A stretch of 13,483 nucleotides of DNA from Candidatus Moranbacteria bacterium UBA2206 (GTDB lineage: Bacteria > Patescibacteriota > Minisyncoccia > Moranbacterales > UBA2206), in assembly GCA_002328565.1 (NCBI GenBank), contig DCUU01000054.1, positions 1 through 13,483 of the forward strand. The letters run 5' to 3'. Under the pieces are notes generated by a model. The model did not search any database. It saw only the letters and a program-made list of their open reading frames with translations, and was not told the origin of the DNA. A program made the translations under genes and the position numbers. This document shows, piece after piece, positions 13,364 through 13,483 of the stretch (position 1 is the first letter of the stretch; each line of letters starts with the position of its first letter).

Positions 13364-13483
13364 TTAATTTTTAATCCTCTTTATTTGTGCTCCTAACTTC
13401 TGCAATCTTTCTTCTATTTTTTCATACCCTCGATCAACTTGATATATATTATTAATGATTGTTTTTCCGTCAGCTACAAGTCC
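13364..13483 (-). CDS. murA: UDP-N-acetylglucosamine 1-carboxyvinyltransferase, C-terminal end only
   Basis: The window edge cuts this gene, leaving the last 39 residues. They include TIINNIYQVDRGYEKIEERL and end LGAQIKRIKN, matching the well conserved C-terminus of MurA (E. coli has DRIYHIDRGYERIEDKL). MurA adds enolpyruvate to UDP-GlcNAc, the first committed step of peptidoglycan synthesis in the cytoplasm. The family also includes EPSP synthase (AroA), but the IYxxDRGY signature is specific to MurA. It is directly followed by mreB with a 13-bp gap. Confidence 0.88.
   Translation of the reverse strand, partial: GLVADGKTIINNIYQVDRGYEKIEERLQKLGAQIKRIKN

Noticed and set aside
1..13483. UGA recoding (genetic code 25, as in Gracilibacteria/Absconditabacteria)
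   Set aside because: All recognised genes are full length with UGA read as stop, and none needs UGA as glycine.

Overview
This 13.5 kb AT-rich window (roughly one third G+C by eye) looks like the chromosome of a Patescibacteria/CPR bacterium, most likely from the Parcubacteria/Moranbacteria side. That is an inference from four things: gene content (a VirD4/TraC-like membrane ATPase with a CPR-style N-terminal region, a one-repeat PUR protein, a reduced cell-wall gene set), mostly absent Shine-Dalgarno sequences, dispersed short palindromic repeats, and standard code use (every recognised gene stops at TAA or TAG and stays open without reading UGA as sense). No 16S or ribosomal protein gene is present to fix the taxon.

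Left part (1-2840). A 5'-truncated plus-strand gene encodes a PPM-phosphatase-like domain, a long charged linker, one membrane helix and a propeller-like C-terminal domain. It converges on a minus-strand gene for a 75-residue PUR-family (DUF3276-like) nucleic-acid-binding protein, and the two share a bidirectional terminator. Upstream of the PUR gene is the most interesting regulatory DNA in the window. A perfect TTGACA / TATAAT promoter with an extended -10 has one inverted repeat filling its spacer and another at the predicted start of transcription. A 141-bp element with 29-bp terminal inverted repeats and flanking TA dinucleotides then occupies most of the 5' leader.

Middle part (2826-8056). 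A probable minus-strand two-gene operon encodes a 149-residue protein of unknown function and an 821-residue membrane-anchored VirD4/TraC-type ATPase. Diverging from it are a 53-residue two-helix membrane protein and a 625-residue GT-C (PMT-like) integral membrane glycosyltransferase.

Right part (8058-13483). A minus-strand run reads murA (3' end only), mreB, GT4 glycosyltransferase, GT4 glycosyltransferase, holB (clamp-loader delta') and ftsQ. Peptidoglycan precursor synthesis, cell-shape control, surface glycan assembly and division are thus packed together with a replication subunit. The junctions carry repeats. A GTTTCATG-type repeat forms hairpins at the mreB/GT and GT/holB junctions, supplies the start codons of two genes, and a third copy sits in frame inside a glycosyltransferase. 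The holB/ftsQ junction carries a perfect three-way-junction palindrome.

Three exact DnaA boxes (TTATCCACA) occur at 2810, 3016 and 5908. I see no rRNA, tRNA, CRISPR array or complete insertion sequence.
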